Shown here in pieces: positions 1 through 9,176 of a stretch of DNA of 64,000 nucleotides (within the stretch, counting starts at the first letter, position 1; every line of letters begins with the position of its first letter). The stretch is from NCBI GenBank assembly GCA_001077715.1, contig CP011126.1, forward strand, positions 1,240,001 to 1,304,000, read 5' to 3'. The notes beneath the pieces were generated by a model, which saw only the letters and a program-made list of their open reading frames with translations, searched no databases and was not told the origin of the DNA. Origin of the DNA: Candidatus Coxiella mudrowiae. GTDB lineage: Bacteria > Pseudomonadota > Gammaproteobacteria > Coxiellales > Coxiellaceae. Made by a program: the position numbers and the translations under genes.

Positions 1-333
1 AACGTATACCAATCCCAATTCGACAATATTGACAGGAATTTCCGGATCAAACACCATACTGAGTTGGGCCCATACTTTATCTTTGATAGTGGCATCAGGT
101 GGCAAATCTTCCAAAGGGCTTTTAATTGCTTTTCCTAAAGCATCGGCGTCCCTCCCTTCAATTCGGACTAAATTCCCAAAAATATTTACCGTAAATGTGT
201 CACCCGAACTCTGTACTACAGTCACCTCGGTTCCTTGAGGAACTCTAATAGACGTCCCCGACGGCACCAACATTGCCGTCGTATCACGACTTAGTACAAT
301 AATTTCTTTTTCATGTTCATTATTCCTTATCAT
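1..333 (-). CDS. sufT: SufT, SUF-associated Fe-S maturation protein (N-terminal part)
   Basis: Fe-S cluster maturation factor encoded at the end of many SUF operons. The frame opens at ATG 333-331, overlapping the last codons of the upstream sufU-sufA frame, and runs without a stop to the left edge (111 residues visible, gene incomplete). The first ~75 residues are the SufT-specific part (LSRDTTAMLVPSG, then VTVVQSSGDTFTVN). From about residue 83 the MIP18/DUF59 fold begins, with the diagnostic DPEIPVNIVELGLVY at residues 97-110. Translational coupling to the upstream gene is suggested by the overlap. The assignment rests on the MIP18 motif plus operon position. Confidence 0.85.
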   Translation of the reverse strand, partial: MIRNNEHEKEIIVLSRDTTAMLVPSGTSIRVPQGTEVTVVQSSGDTFTVNIFGNLVRIEGRDADALGKAIKSPLEDLPPDATIKDKVWAQLSMVFDPEIPVNIVELGLVYV

Positions 334-1144
334 CAACGTCTTCGTCTTTTCTTAAATGAAAACTTTCTCCACAACCACAAGCACCAATCGCATTAGGATT
401 ATTAAAATGTAATTGATGTTGCCCAAAATCTTTTTTTACATAGTCCACTATTGTGCCCTTGAGGAGAGGCACACAATGAGCATCAATTAAAACAGTTAAT
501 CCCAACGCAGTTTTGAGAGAGATATCGCCCTCTTGCGGTCTTTCTACAATCTCCAACTGGTACATGTAGCCTGAGCAGCCGGTTTTTTTCACCGATAAGC
601 GAAATTGTACTTCTTTCCCACGTTTTTTTATTACCGATTGAAGGTGTTTATAAGCTGCCTCTGTCAGTTCGATAATTTTCACATCATTCATTATTCTGTC
701 CTCACGGGTAGGTCGTAGGTCAATCTGACCACGCAGAGCGGCAAACATAGTGTGCCAACATAAAGTAGCGCATTTCACCCGTGTAGGAAATTCAGCAACA
801 CCACCTAAAGCAGCTAATTTCCCTAATTCCTCTACGTTAGAACTTTTCCCAGTCACCAAATCATGAAATTGAGAAAATAAAATTTCACTTTGCTCGAGGG
901 TTTTGCCTTTTAAGGCCTCCATCATTAGCGAAGCTGAAGCAATAGATATGGCACAACCACTCCCTTCAAAAGTTGTTTCTTTTATCACACCTTCTTCTTC
1001 ACAAAAATATACCGTTAATCGATCACCACACAGCGGATTATAGCCATCATGTACGTGTGTGGGATCTGCTAAACGCCCAAAATGTCGTGGCTTTCGACCG
1101 TGATCGATAATTATTTCTTGATATAAATCACGTAAATCATTCAT
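320..1144 (-). CDS. SufU-type scaffold fused in frame to SufA A-type Fe-S carrier
   Basis: One open frame of 274 residues carries two proteins that are normally separate. Residues 1-140 are a SufU/IscU-like scaffold with its three cysteines in GYNPLCGD (C39), EGSGCAIS (C64) and VKCATLCWH (C125). Residues 152-274 are an A-type carrier (SufA/IscA/ErpA family), starting MNDVKIIELTEAA and keeping CSGYMY and the C-terminal GACGCGESF. The start is placed at ATG 1144 because SufU proteins begin MNDLRDLYQ; the frame extends upstream to 1171 inside sufS. The linker (roughly GQIDLRPTREDRI) is short. An internal start with its own GAGG sits at 691, so SufA may also be made alone. Either a true fusion or a recently lost scaffold stop is possible. 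Confidence 0.85.
   Translation of the reverse strand: MNDLRDLYQEIIIDHGRKPRHFGRLADPTHVHDGYNPLCGDRLTVYFCEEEGVIKETTFEGSGCAISIASASLMMEALKGKTLEQSEILFSQFHDLVTGKSSNVEELGKLAALGGVAEFPTRVKCATLCWHTMFAALRGQIDLRPTREDRIMNDVKIIELTEAAYKHLQSVIKKRGKEVQFRLSVKKTGCSGYMYQLEIVERPQEGDISLKTALGLTVLIDAHCVPLLKGTIVDYVKKDFGQHQLHFNNPNAIGACGCGESFHLRKDEDVDDKE
689..703 (-). promoter_or_regulatory. Internal ribosome-binding site and start codon for SufA
   Basis: On the minus strand GAGG is followed by 8 nt (acagaata) and ATG at 691-689, the expected first codon of a stand-alone SufA (MNDVKII). The spacing is ideal for initiation. The ATG overlaps an out-of-frame TAA (taATG), the usual arrangement for translationally coupled genes, which hints that SufU once ended here in another frame. 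Confidence 0.6.
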
Positions 1145-1148
1145 TCTT

Positions 1149-2384
1149 TTAATCTGTGAAAGAACTTTCATTAAATATTTGATTAACCAAAACTAAACCG
1201 TCAATCAACCGATCAATATCGTCGAACGTATTATAGAGACCGAACGTAATTCGTGCCGTTGCAGGCAACTTAAATCGCTCCATTAAAGGCATCGCACAAT
1301 GATGACCAGCCCGGATAGCAATCCCTTCATGATCTAAAATCGTTGCAATATCATGCGGATGAGCCTGTTCCATAGTAAAAGAAATTACACCGACTTTATT
1401 TAGAGCGTTACCTATAATTTTTAACCCAGAAATTTGTTGTAATTTTTGCGTCACATAATTCAATAAAGCTTTTTCATGAGCATTAATTTTTTCAAAACCA
1501 ATCGCCATAAGGTAATCAATGGCTGTCCCAAGCCCAATAACACCAGCTATATGAGGCGTACCTGCTTCAAATTTATGAGGTAACACGTTGTATTCCGTTT
1601 TTTCAAAGGTGACTCGGCGAATCATATCCCCACCCCCTTGATAGGGAGGCATCTTCTCTAACAAGTTAGTCTTTCCGTAAAGAACACCAATCCCCGTAGG
1701 GCCATACAATTTATGTCCGGAAAAGGTATAAAAATCACAATCTAAATCTTGAACATCCACAACCATATGAGGAATCGCTTGTGCACCGTCTAATAAAATG
1801 GGAATATTTTTCTGATGGGCTAAACGAATCATTTCCTTAACAGGATTAACTGTGCCTAATACATTAGAAACATGAATTAGTCCTACAATTTTCGTACGTT
1901 CTGTTAAGAGTTTTCGATATTCGTCTAAATTTAAAATTCCATTATCATTAACTGGAATTATTTTTAACTTTGCCTCCGCTCGCTCACATAACAGTTGCCA
2001 AGGTACAATATTGGAATGATGCTCCATTTCTGAAATTACAACTTCATCGCCCTGTTGAACTTGCATAGCGCCAAAACTAGAAGCAACTAAATTAATCGAC
2101 TCTGTGGTCCCTCGGGTAAAAATAATTTCGTGTGTATGGGCAGCATTGATAAATGCTTTAATTTTTTTACGCATATTTTCATAAGCGGTCGTTGCCCGCT
2201 CGCTGATAGTATATATCCCCCGGTGCACATTGGCATTGTTATTACAATAATAATGACTTATAGCATCAATCACTATCTGGGGTTTTTGCGCCGTCGCTCC
2301 AGAATCCAAATATACTAGCGATTTTCCCCGAATCCGCTCTTTTAAAAGAGGGAAATCATCACGTAAAGAATCAAGTGAATTAAT
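1149..2384 (-). CDS. sufS: SufS cysteine desulfurase
   Basis: Group II PLP-dependent cysteine desulfurase that supplies persulfide sulfur to the SUF scaffold. Recognisable blocks are YLDSGATAQKP near the N terminus, the PLP lysine in FSGHKLYGPTGIG, HKFEAGTP, and the catalytic loop GHHCAMPLM. The homologous region clearly begins before the first TTG (2309): the codons NSLDSLRDDFPLLKERIRG precede it in frame. No ATG, GTG or TTG exists there; the best candidate start is ATT at 2384-2382, giving 411 residues, the usual SufS length. This ATT overlaps the sufD stop (aTTAA). Either a rare ATT start is used, translation begins at an internal TTG and lacks ~25 residues, or the gene is losing expression. 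Confidence 0.85.
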   Translation of the reverse strand: MNSLDSLRDDFPLLKERIRGKSLVYLDSGATAQKPQIVIDAISHYYCNNNANVHRGIYTISERATTAYENMRKKIKAFINAAHTHEIIFTRGTTESINLVASSFGAMQVQQGDEVVISEMEHHSNIVPWQLLCERAEAKLKIIPVNDNGILNLDEYRKLLTERTKIVGLIHVSNVLGTVNPVKEMIRLAHQKNIPILLDGAQAIPHMVVDVQDLDCDFYTFSGHKLYGPTGIGVLYGKTNLLEKMPPYQGGGDMIRRVTFEKTEYNVLPHKFEAGTPHIAGVIGLGTAIDYLMAIGFEKINAHEKALLNYVTQKLQQISGLKIIGNALNKVGVISFTMEQAHPHDIATILDHEGIAIRAGHHCAMPLMERFKLPATARITFGLYNTFDDIDRLIDGLVLVNQIFNESSFTD

Positions 2385-3675
2385 TATGACAATCTCCTAG
2401 GGAATTCAATAGCCCTAAACATTTAATAATTCTTTGATGTATTCGCTCGGCAATAAACTTATGAGGTATTTTTTCTATAATTTCACTAGCAAATGCACAA
2501 GCGAGTAAATGCTGGGCTGCAGAACGGTCAATACCGCGACTACACAAATAAAATAGAGCTTCATCGTTTAATTGACCCACTGTAGCGCCGTGAGTGCAAT
2601 TTACATCGTCATTATAAATCTCAAGCTCCGGTTTGGTATTAACCTCAGCTTCATTTGAAAATACTAAATTTTTATTGATTTGATGCGCGATCGTTTTCTT
2701 TGCCTCTGAATGGACAAAAATTTTTCCATTAAACACAGCCCGAGATTTATCACTAATAATACCCTTATAAATTTGTTGGCTCACACATCCAGAAACACCA
2801 TGATCAATACGAGTGTGATTATCAATATGCCTCCCACCTTTCAAGTGATAAAATCCTAGCAACTGACACGAAGCATTATGGCCTTGCAATGCGTAATTCA
2901 AATCTTCACGCGCCAGTGCTCCCCCTAATGAAACATGACAGGAAATCACTTGACTGTTTCGCGCTTGACAAATTTGGGTATTTGCAATATGAAAAGAATT
3001 GTTATTTTCTCCCTGCAATTTATAAAATACCAAATTAGCAGAGGCTCCAACATTTATTTGAGTCACGATATTATTAAAATAAGTTGTGGGATAGACCCCC
3101 TGATATTCTTCTAAAAGAGTGACGCTAGCATTTTCTTCAATAAAAATTAAATGACGCGTTTGGGTCATAGAAAATGGAAAATTCGGCTTCATCAAGTAAA
3201 GGAGATGAATCGGTTTTTCAAGCTGGTAATTTTTCGGTACATGAAGAAACATGCCGTCTTGAAAAAGACTATCATTTAGCAATGAAAAAGGAGTTTCATA
3301 ACTCCTCATCTCACCTATAATCTCCTTTTGATTTTCTTTTAGAGCTGCCTTTAACGACATTAATTGAATCTCAGCTGGCAGTTGCATCAAATTTGATAGA
3401 GTGGGTGCAAAATGTCCGTTAATAAATACTATGCGATGGGTATCCTCCATAATAAAACGGGTTATATCACAATCAGTTATTTCTCCAAATGAAAAAGTTT
3501 GAGAAGCAATTGAGGTAATGTCCGTATATTTCCAATTTTCTATTTTGCAATTAGGGAAGCCCATCAACAAAAACGTTTTTAATTGTTCGTGTTGCCATGC
3601 CTGTAAAGAATTTCGGTTTTGATTTTGCAATCTCTTTAAACGAGCTTCTGACCAACCTTCACTAAGCATTCTCAT
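2380..3675 (-). CDS. sufD: SufD, SufBC2D scaffold subunit
   Basis: Structural partner of SufB and SufC in the SUF scaffold complex. 431 residues, normal for the family. N-terminal helical part (ENWKYTD) is followed by the right-handed beta-helix core; DNHTRIDHGVSGCVSQQ, FNGKIFVHSEAKKT and the C-terminal DVNCTHGATVGQL are typical, including the conserved Cys-Thr-His of SufD. The start is ATG 3675, overlapping the sufC TGA as ATGA, so the two are translationally coupled. The gene ends DCHN at 2380, immediately inside the putative sufS start. Confidence 0.93.
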   Translation of the reverse strand: MRMLSEGWSEARLKRLQNQNRNSLQAWQHEQLKTFLLMGFPNCKIENWKYTDITSIASQTFSFGEITDCDITRFIMEDTHRIVFINGHFAPTLSNLMQLPAEIQLMSLKAALKENQKEIIGEMRSYETPFSLLNDSLFQDGMFLHVPKNYQLEKPIHLLYLMKPNFPFSMTQTRHLIFIEENASVTLLEEYQGVYPTTYFNNIVTQINVGASANLVFYKLQGENNNSFHIANTQICQARNSQVISCHVSLGGALAREDLNYALQGHNASCQLLGFYHLKGGRHIDNHTRIDHGVSGCVSQQIYKGIISDKSRAVFNGKIFVHSEAKKTIAHQINKNLVFSNEAEVNTKPELEIYNDDVNCTHGATVGQLNDEALFYLCSRGIDRSAAQHLLACAFASEIIEKIPHKFIAERIHQRIIKCLGLLNSLGDCHN

Positions 3676-4406
3676 AACCAACCATACCCTTTCTTTTCAA
3701 GTTCATAAGCTAACAAGGGACCACCCGATACCGCAATGCGACCGTCAACCAAGACATGCACAAAATTTGGATTAATATAATCTAAAAGACGCTGATAATG
3801 AGTAATTAATAAAATAGCTCGTTTAGAGTTGCGTAAACTGTTAACCCCTTTTGCAACCATTTTTAGGGCATCTATATCGAGACCCGAATCGGTTTCATCT
3901 AAAACGGCAAGAGAAGGTTCGAGCATTAGCATTTGCAAAATTTCATTGCGCTTTTTCTCCCCCCCGGAAAATCCTTCATTAACTGATCTTTTTAAAAATT
4001 TATCCTCCATATCAACTAAGGCTAATTTTTCCTTGACTAAAGTCATTATATCCAGCGCATCTAATTCTAATTCACCACGTTTTTTTCGGATGCTATTAAC
4101 AGCCGTTTTCAAAAAATAAAGGTTATTAACACCAGGGATTTCCACAGGATATTGAAATGCCAAAAATAAACCTGCCACAGCACGATCCTCAGGTGATAGT
4201 TCGAGTAAATTCTGATTGAAATAGGTCACTTCACCTGCTGTAACAGCATAATTATCCCGACCAGCCAATACAGACGCTAAGGTACTTTTACCAGAACCAT
4301 TAGGCCCCATAATAGCGTGAACTTCACCAGCATTAACAGCTAAATCCACTCCGCGGAGAATCTCATTATTATTTACATTCACATGTAAGTTTTTTATTAT
4401 TAACAT
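3672..4406 (-). CDS. sufC: SufC, SUF scaffold ABC-type ATPase
   Basis: Cytosolic ABC-type ATPase that drives conformational change of SufB-SufD. 244 residues. Walker A GPNGSGKST, Q-loop FQYP, signature FSGGEKKR, Walker B LAVLDETDSGLD and switch histidine ITHY are all present and match SufC rather than a transporter ATPase (EKKRNEILQM after the signature). ATG 4406 is chosen because SufC proteins begin MLIIKNL and an AAGAG lies about 9 nt upstream; an in-frame extension to 4442 overlaps the sufB stop and is unlikely. Third gene of the SUF operon. Confidence 0.95.
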   Translation of the reverse strand: MLIIKNLHVNVNNNEILRGVDLAVNAGEVHAIMGPNGSGKSTLASVLAGRDNYAVTAGEVTYFNQNLLELSPEDRAVAGLFLAFQYPVEIPGVNNLYFLKTAVNSIRKKRGELELDALDIMTLVKEKLALVDMEDKFLKRSVNEGFSGGEKKRNEILQMLMLEPSLAVLDETDSGLDIDALKMVAKGVNSLRNSKRAILLITHYQRLLDYINPNFVHVLVDGRIAVSGGPLLAYELEKKGYGWL

Positions 4407-4438
4407 ATGGATATCTCTTTTTAAATTATTAACCGCCA

Positions 4439-5881
4439 TCATCCCACAGTTCCTTCTAAACTGACCTCCATCAATTTTTGTGCTTCAACAGCAAATTCCA
4501 TTGGCAATTTTTGAAAAACTTGTTTACAAAAACCATTTACAATCATTGAGATAGCGTCTTCTTCAGTAATACCGCGTTGACGACAATAAAATAATTGATC
4601 CTCTCCAATTTTCGAGGTCGTAGCTTCATGCTCAATACGTGCCGTAGGATTTTTCGCTTCAATATAAGGAAAGGTATGAGCGCCGCAATGACTTCCCAAC
4701 AATAAAGAATCGCATTGGCTATAATTATGAGCATTTTCAGCAATTGGTCCAACACGCACTAAACCACGGTAACTATTTTGCCCATGGCCGGCGGCAATTC
4801 CTTTAGAAATAATTGTGCTCCGGGTATTTTTACCGATGTGGACCATTTTCGTACCTGTATCAGCTTGCTGAAAATTATTCGTCAGAGCCACGGAATAAAA
4901 TTCTCCAACGGAATTATTGCCTCTTAAAATAACACTAGGATACTTCCAGGTAATTGCAGATCCCGTTTCGATTTGTGTCCAAGAAATTTTAGAATTATTT
5001 CCGCAACACGTACCCCGTTTTGTCACAAAGTTATAAATCCCCCCTTGTCCATTTTCATCTCCTGGGTACCAGTTTTGTACGGTGGAATACCTTATCTCGG
5101 TATTGGCTAAAGCTATTAATTCGACCACGGCAGCATGTAATTGGTTTTCGTCCCGCTGCGGAGCAGTGCAACCCTCCAAATAACTCACATAGCTTCCTTC
5201 ATCAGCGATAATTAACGTTCGCTCGAATTGCCCCGTATTAGCTGCATTAATTCGAAAATAAGTCGATAATTCCATAGGGCAACGAACCCCTTTCGGCACG
5301 TACACAAATGAACCATCGCTAAAAACAGCGGAATTTAACGTCGCGAAAAAATTATCACGATAAGAAACAACACTGCCTAAATATTTTTTCACTAAATTGG
5401 GATGTTTTTGTACTGCTTCGGAAAATGAACAAAAGATTACTCCTAACGCAGCCAATTTTTCTTTAAATGTTGTTGCTACCGAGATACTGTCGAAAACTGC
5501 ATCCACGGCAACACCAGCCAGTCGCTGTTGCTCATGCAAAGGAATGCCCAATTTATTGTAAGTCTCGAGTAATTTAGGATCGATTTTCTCTAAGCTTTTA
5601 GGTTTCTTTTTCGATTTTGGTGCCGCATAATAACTAATAGCTTGATAATCAATGGGCTCGATACGCAAATGAGCCCATTGTGGCGATTCCAGAGTCAACC
5701 AATGGCGATAGGCACGGAGCCGCCACTCTAACAGGAAATTGGGTTCGTTCTTCTTGGCTGAAATAAGCCTGATTACCTCTTCGTTTAACCCAGGCGTGAT
5801 AACATCTGTTTCAATGTCGGTAGTAAAACCATGTTCATAGGTTTTATTAACGACTTTCTGTAAATAACCTTCATTCGTCAT
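4439..5881 (-). CDS. sufB: SufB, SUF scaffold core subunit
   Basis: Core scaffold on which Fe-S clusters are assembled by the SUF system. 480 residues from ATG 5881, preceded by GGGGA at a good distance; an in-frame extension to 5941 would overlap the regulator gene. Conserved beta-helix blocks are visible: [54 protein letters not shown]-like segment, and [17 protein letters not shown] with the cluster-ligand region. First structural gene after the Rrf2 regulator, 46 bp downstream of it. Confidence 0.95.
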   Translation of the reverse strand: MTNEGYLQKVVNKTYEHGFTTDIETDVITPGLNEEVIRLISAKKNEPNFLLEWRLRAYRHWLTLESPQWAHLRIEPIDYQAISYYAAPKSKKKPKSLEKIDPKLLETYNKLGIPLHEQQRLAGVAVDAVFDSISVATTFKEKLAALGVIFCSFSEAVQKHPNLVKKYLGSVVSYRDNFFATLNSAVFSDGSFVYVPKGVRCPMELSTYFRINAANTGQFERTLIIADEGSYVSYLEGCTAPQRDENQLHAAVVELIALANTEIRYSTVQNWYPGDENGQGGIYNFVTKRGTCCGNNSKISWTQIETGSAITWKYPSVILRGNNSVGEFYSVALTNNFQQADTGTKMVHIGKNTRSTIISKGIAAGHGQNSYRGLVRVGPIAENAHNYSQCDSLLLGSHCGAHTFPYIEAKNPTARIEHEATTSKIGEDQLFYCRQRGITEEDAISMIVNGFCKQVFQKLPMEFAVEAQKLMEVSLEGTVG

Positions 5882-5927
5882 TATTTTCCCCAAATTCGGA
5901 TCGTTAGCAGAAGAGTTCTGCCCACGC

Positions 5928-6386
5928 TCACGGAGAGTCACTGCACTGGCAGTGATCGCATTGAAAAGTGGTTATTCGTTTTTTAGTTAATGGTTTTTTC
6001 ATATCTGCAAGATTTAAACTATCCAACACTTCAAATACCAACCCATTAATGAGCTGCCAATTGTTACGTAATCCGCAAACAGTGTCATGTTCGCATCGAT
6101 TCTCAGCTCGGCTGCATTCGGTCATCGCCGGCTTGCCATCAATGGCAGTGATAATTTCGGATATACTAATCGCTTCCGGTGATCGTGCCAATTGATAGCC
6201 CCCATTAACACCGCGTTCAGAATTAACTAACTTGCTTTCATTCAAAAGCTTCAACACCTTACTTACGGTAGCCATTGAAAGAGGTGTCACCCGCGCAATT
6301 TGTGCCGCACTAAAGCGCTCTTGTCGGGAAGCCAAGATGCTCATTACCATCGTGGCATAATCAGCTAGTCGACTAATTTTCAACAT
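5928..6386 (-). CDS. Rrf2-family regulator of the SUF operon
   Basis: Fe-S-sensing winged-helix transcription factor (IscR/SufR type) heading the SUF operon. 152 residues from ATG 6386 ([15 protein letters not shown]). The N-terminal helix-turn-helix includes [21 protein letters not shown] and the wing [14 protein letters not shown]. Three cysteines for a [2Fe-2S] cluster lie in [17 protein letters not shown]. An unusual cysteine-rich tail, [10 protein letters not shown], ends the protein; this tail is typical of SUF-linked Rrf2 proteins in some gammaproteobacteria. It probably autoregulates the operon according to cluster status. The promoter lies in the 150-bp divergent gap with fieF. Confidence 0.88.
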   Translation of the reverse strand: MLKISRLADYATMVMSILASRQERFSAAQIARVTPLSMATVSKVLKLLNESKLVNSERGVNGGYQLARSPEAISISEIITAIDGKPAMTECSRAENRCEHDTVCGLRNNWQLINGLVFEVLDSLNLADMKKPLTKKRITTFQCDHCQCSDSP

Positions 6387-6491
6387 CTTATCTTTACCTA
6401 TCCTCTTTCTCACGAAAACTTTCTTTACTTTCCTGCGGGACGAGGGAACCTTTAGTTTTTCTATATTTGTCCCGTAGAGAGCGTATTACTC

Positions 6492-6521
6492 TTGCCTTTG
6501 CTTAAATATTGACAATATAGT
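6492..6521 (+). promoter_or_regulatory. Predicted sigma-70 promoter of fieF
   Basis: TTGCCT (6492-6497), an 18-bp spacer, then TATAGT (6516-6521). It lies about 22 bp before the likely fieF ATG in the divergent intergenic region shared with the SUF regulator. Confidence 0.5.
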
Positions 6522-6543
6522 ACCATACTTGTCCTATTTCGCA

Positions 6544-7707
6544 ATGAAGAATACGAACGCTGCTATGATTTTTTCAAAAAGCAAAAATCGTCGCCTTTCC
6601 ACGCTCTTGAGCGTTTCGCTTATAAGTGCTGTCGTAAATACCTTACTCGCTTTATTTAAAATTGACGTTGGAATTATTGGCTATTCTCAAGCTTTAATTG
6701 CTGATGGAATTCATTCCTTATCAGACCTCCTTACTGACGGGCTTGTAGTCATAGCGGCGCATCTTGGGGCCCAATCACCAGACAAGGAACATCCCTACGG
6801 TCATGGGCGCATCGAAACGATTGGAGCAATTATTATTTCGCTCATTCTCATTTTTGTTGCTCTGGGGATCACTTTTGATACCCTCCAGCATATCATTCAT
6901 CGGGTTCACTCTACGACACCCACTTTTTCCGTTATTATTGTGGCCATCGTTTCTGTGATTGCAAATGAAAGCTTATTTCGCTACACCCTAATAAAAGACA
7001 ACAAAATTAATTCTGACCTGTTGCGTACTAACGCCTGGCATAACCACAGTGACGCCCTCGTTTCGTTGATTGTTTTAGCCAGCGTGATTGGTACTCGGTT
7101 AGGCATCACTTATCTTGATTCGATCGGCGCCTTAATTATCGCACTTTTAATCTTGCGTATGGGCCTCAAAATGATATGGAAAAATATTCAAGAACTCATT
7201 GATGCGGCTGTCGATGACGAAACTCTTGAAAAAATTACTAACATTATTTCCACTGTCCCTGGTGTTCTTTCCATCCACCAGTTACGAACGCGTTCGCACG
7301 GAGGCAATATTTTCATAGATGTTCATATTCAAGTCTCCCCCGACATCAGTGTATCGGAGGGACATTACATTAGCGAGCAGGTGCATATAAATCTTATGAA
7401 AAATATTTCCCATATCGTTGATGTTACCGTTCATATTGATCCGGAAAATGACGCTACTTCAACACCTTCAGTAAATTTACCCAGTCGCGAAGATATTCAT
7501 CGTTTATTAAAAGTCCATTGTCAAAATTTACCAAGTTTTAAAGAAATCCGGCGGACAATCTTACATTATTTGGACGGTAAAGTTTATATTGAAATTTATC
7601 TGCCATTAACAGCGGTTAAAGATGAGAAAGAAAAGTTAGAATTGCAGTATCAGGATATTGTCTCTCGAGTAAAATATATTGCCAAAGTATCTCTTTATTT
7701 TGAATAG
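6544..7707 (+). CDS. fieF: Cation diffusion facilitator family exporter (FieF-like)
   Basis: Inner-membrane proton-coupled exporter of divalent metals (Fe/Zn type). About 387 residues from ATG 6544; the frame also opens at TTG 6529 and an internal ATG lies at 6565, and no strong Shine-Dalgarno decides. Six hydrophobic segments are followed by a cytoplasmic metal-binding domain. Metal-site motifs are ADGIHSLSDLLTDG in TM2 and AWHNHSDALVS (HxxxD) in TM5; HPYGHGRIE is the loop between TM2 and TM3. The C-terminal domain has the HxHxD-like ends VDVHIQV and VDVTVHIDP. It is divergent from the SUF operon, and iron export beside Fe-S assembly is a sensible pairing. Confidence 0.88.
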   Translation: MKNTNAAMIFSKSKNRRLSTLLSVSLISAVVNTLLALFKIDVGIIGYSQALIADGIHSLSDLLTDGLVVIAAHLGAQSPDKEHPYGHGRIETIGAIIISLILIFVALGITFDTLQHIIHRVHSTTPTFSVIIVAIVSVIANESLFRYTLIKDNKINSDLLRTNAWHNHSDALVSLIVLASVIGTRLGITYLDSIGALIIALLILRMGLKMIWKNIQELIDAAVDDETLEKITNIISTVPGVLSIHQLRTRSHGGNIFIDVHIQVSPDISVSEGHYISEQVHINLMKNISHIVDVTVHIDPENDATSTPSVNLPSREDIHRLLKVHCQNLPSFKEIRRTILHYLDGKVYIEIYLPLTAVKDEKEKLELQYQDIVSRVKYIAKVSLYFE

Positions 7708-7722
7708 AGGATCACTTACTCC

Positions 7723-9161
7723 ATGAAAAAAAAACTTATTTATTCTATGACATCGAAACCACTGGTTTAAATAAGTGCTTCGATCAAATTTTACAATTCG
7801 CTGCTATTCGAACTGATGAATCATTAAATGAACTAGAGCGACACGAAATTCGCATTCGCCTCAATCCCGACATCATCCCTTCTCCTACAGCAATCATCAC
7901 CAATCGAATATCGGTTGCCAAAATGCTTTCCGGAAAACCTGAAATTGAAGCCATTCGAGAAATCCACCAATTAATGAACAACCCTGGTACTATTAGCGTT
8001 GGGTATAATACGCTCGGTTTTGATGACGAATTTTTACGCTTTTCCTTTTATCGAAATTTACTACCACCTTATACCCATCAATTCAATAATCAATGCGGAC
8101 GATTGGATCTTTTTCCAATTACCATTTTATATTACTTATATAAATCAGATGTTTTAAATTGGCCAAACCCGTTAAATATGAAATTAGAAAATTTATCCAG
8201 AATGAATCAACTAGCACACGGGCAGGCTCATGATGCCATGGTAGACGTGAATGCATGTATTAGCTTAGCTAAAAAATTAATGGCTCACAAGGAAATGTGG
8301 CAATACGTCATCGGATATTTTGATAAAAAAATAGAAACTCATCGATTAGCCCAATTACCAGCGGCAATTAAGAGCAAATTTTATCATCATCGGGAAGGGA
8401 TTTTAATCCAAGGAAACTTTGGTTCAACGCTTGCTTACCAAGCTCCTGTAATTGGATTAGGACCTCACAAGCATTATAAAAATCAATATGTATGGTTGCG
8501 CCTCGATCGTGAGGAATTATCAACTACCACTGAAAAAACGATTCCAAAAACTACTTACACCATCCGTAAAGTTGTAGGTGTTCAAGCCATTGTGCTACCT
8601 GCTCTCGGGCGCTATCTTCATCATTTGTCACTCAAGCGATTCCAGCTAGCAAATGAAAATAAACAATGGTTAGCCGCCCACCCCAATATTTTCCAGAGCA
8701 TTTGCGATTACCACCAAAACTTTATTTATCCTAACGTTCCAAATCTAGATCCCGATGCGGCTTTATATGAAATTGGTTTTTCTACACCTTACGAAGAATT
8801 TCTATTTCAACGCTTTCATCTTGCTGTACCAGAAGAGAAAGAAAAAATTGCCTTCGAATTTCCTAACCCAATCCGAAGAGAACAAGCTTTACGGTTAATC
8901 GGCAGACATTATTGGGATCTCCTATGTAAGGAAAACCAACAAAAATTTTCTGATTATTTAAAGCATACGTATGATGGTGAAAAAAATTTATCTTTTGATT
9001 ATCGGGGGGGAATCCGACTCACTCGAAACGATGCTCTAAAAGAGATTGCTTTTTTAAGAAAAGAAAAAAATTTAGATGCGGAGCAGTCTATTTTATTAGA
9101 TGATTTAACTAATTATTTATTAAAAAAATATTTTAATATAAATTCAATTGGAAATATTTAA
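7723..9161 (+). pseudogene. sbcB: Exonuclease I with poly-A frameshift after codon 1
   Basis: Single-strand-specific 3'-5' DNA exonuclease of recombination and mismatch repair. The gene starts at ATG 7723 followed by nine A residues (7726-7734). Read directly the frame stops after 15 codons, but with ten A residues it would continue MKKKTYLFYDIETTGLNK and then 473 intact codons to 9161, close to the ~475-residue family length. DEDDh exonuclease residues are present (DIETTG, then AHGQAHDAMVDV). The rest of the gene shows no other lesion, so either the loss is very recent, or transcriptional slippage on the A run restores function, or the run length is a sequencing error. Confidence 0.85.
7726..7734 (+). 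repeat. A9 homopolymer at the 5' end of sbcB
   Basis: Nine consecutive A residues directly after the ATG. Ten would restore the long frame. Runs of this length are known sites of transcriptional slippage in AT-rich endosymbionts. Confidence 0.9.
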
Positions 9162-9176
9162 AATAAGGAGTTGCTA

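Noticed and set aside
6414-6528. IscR-type operator in the sufR-fieF divergent region
   Set aside because: I could not find a convincing match to a known IscR site by eye, so no operator is claimed.
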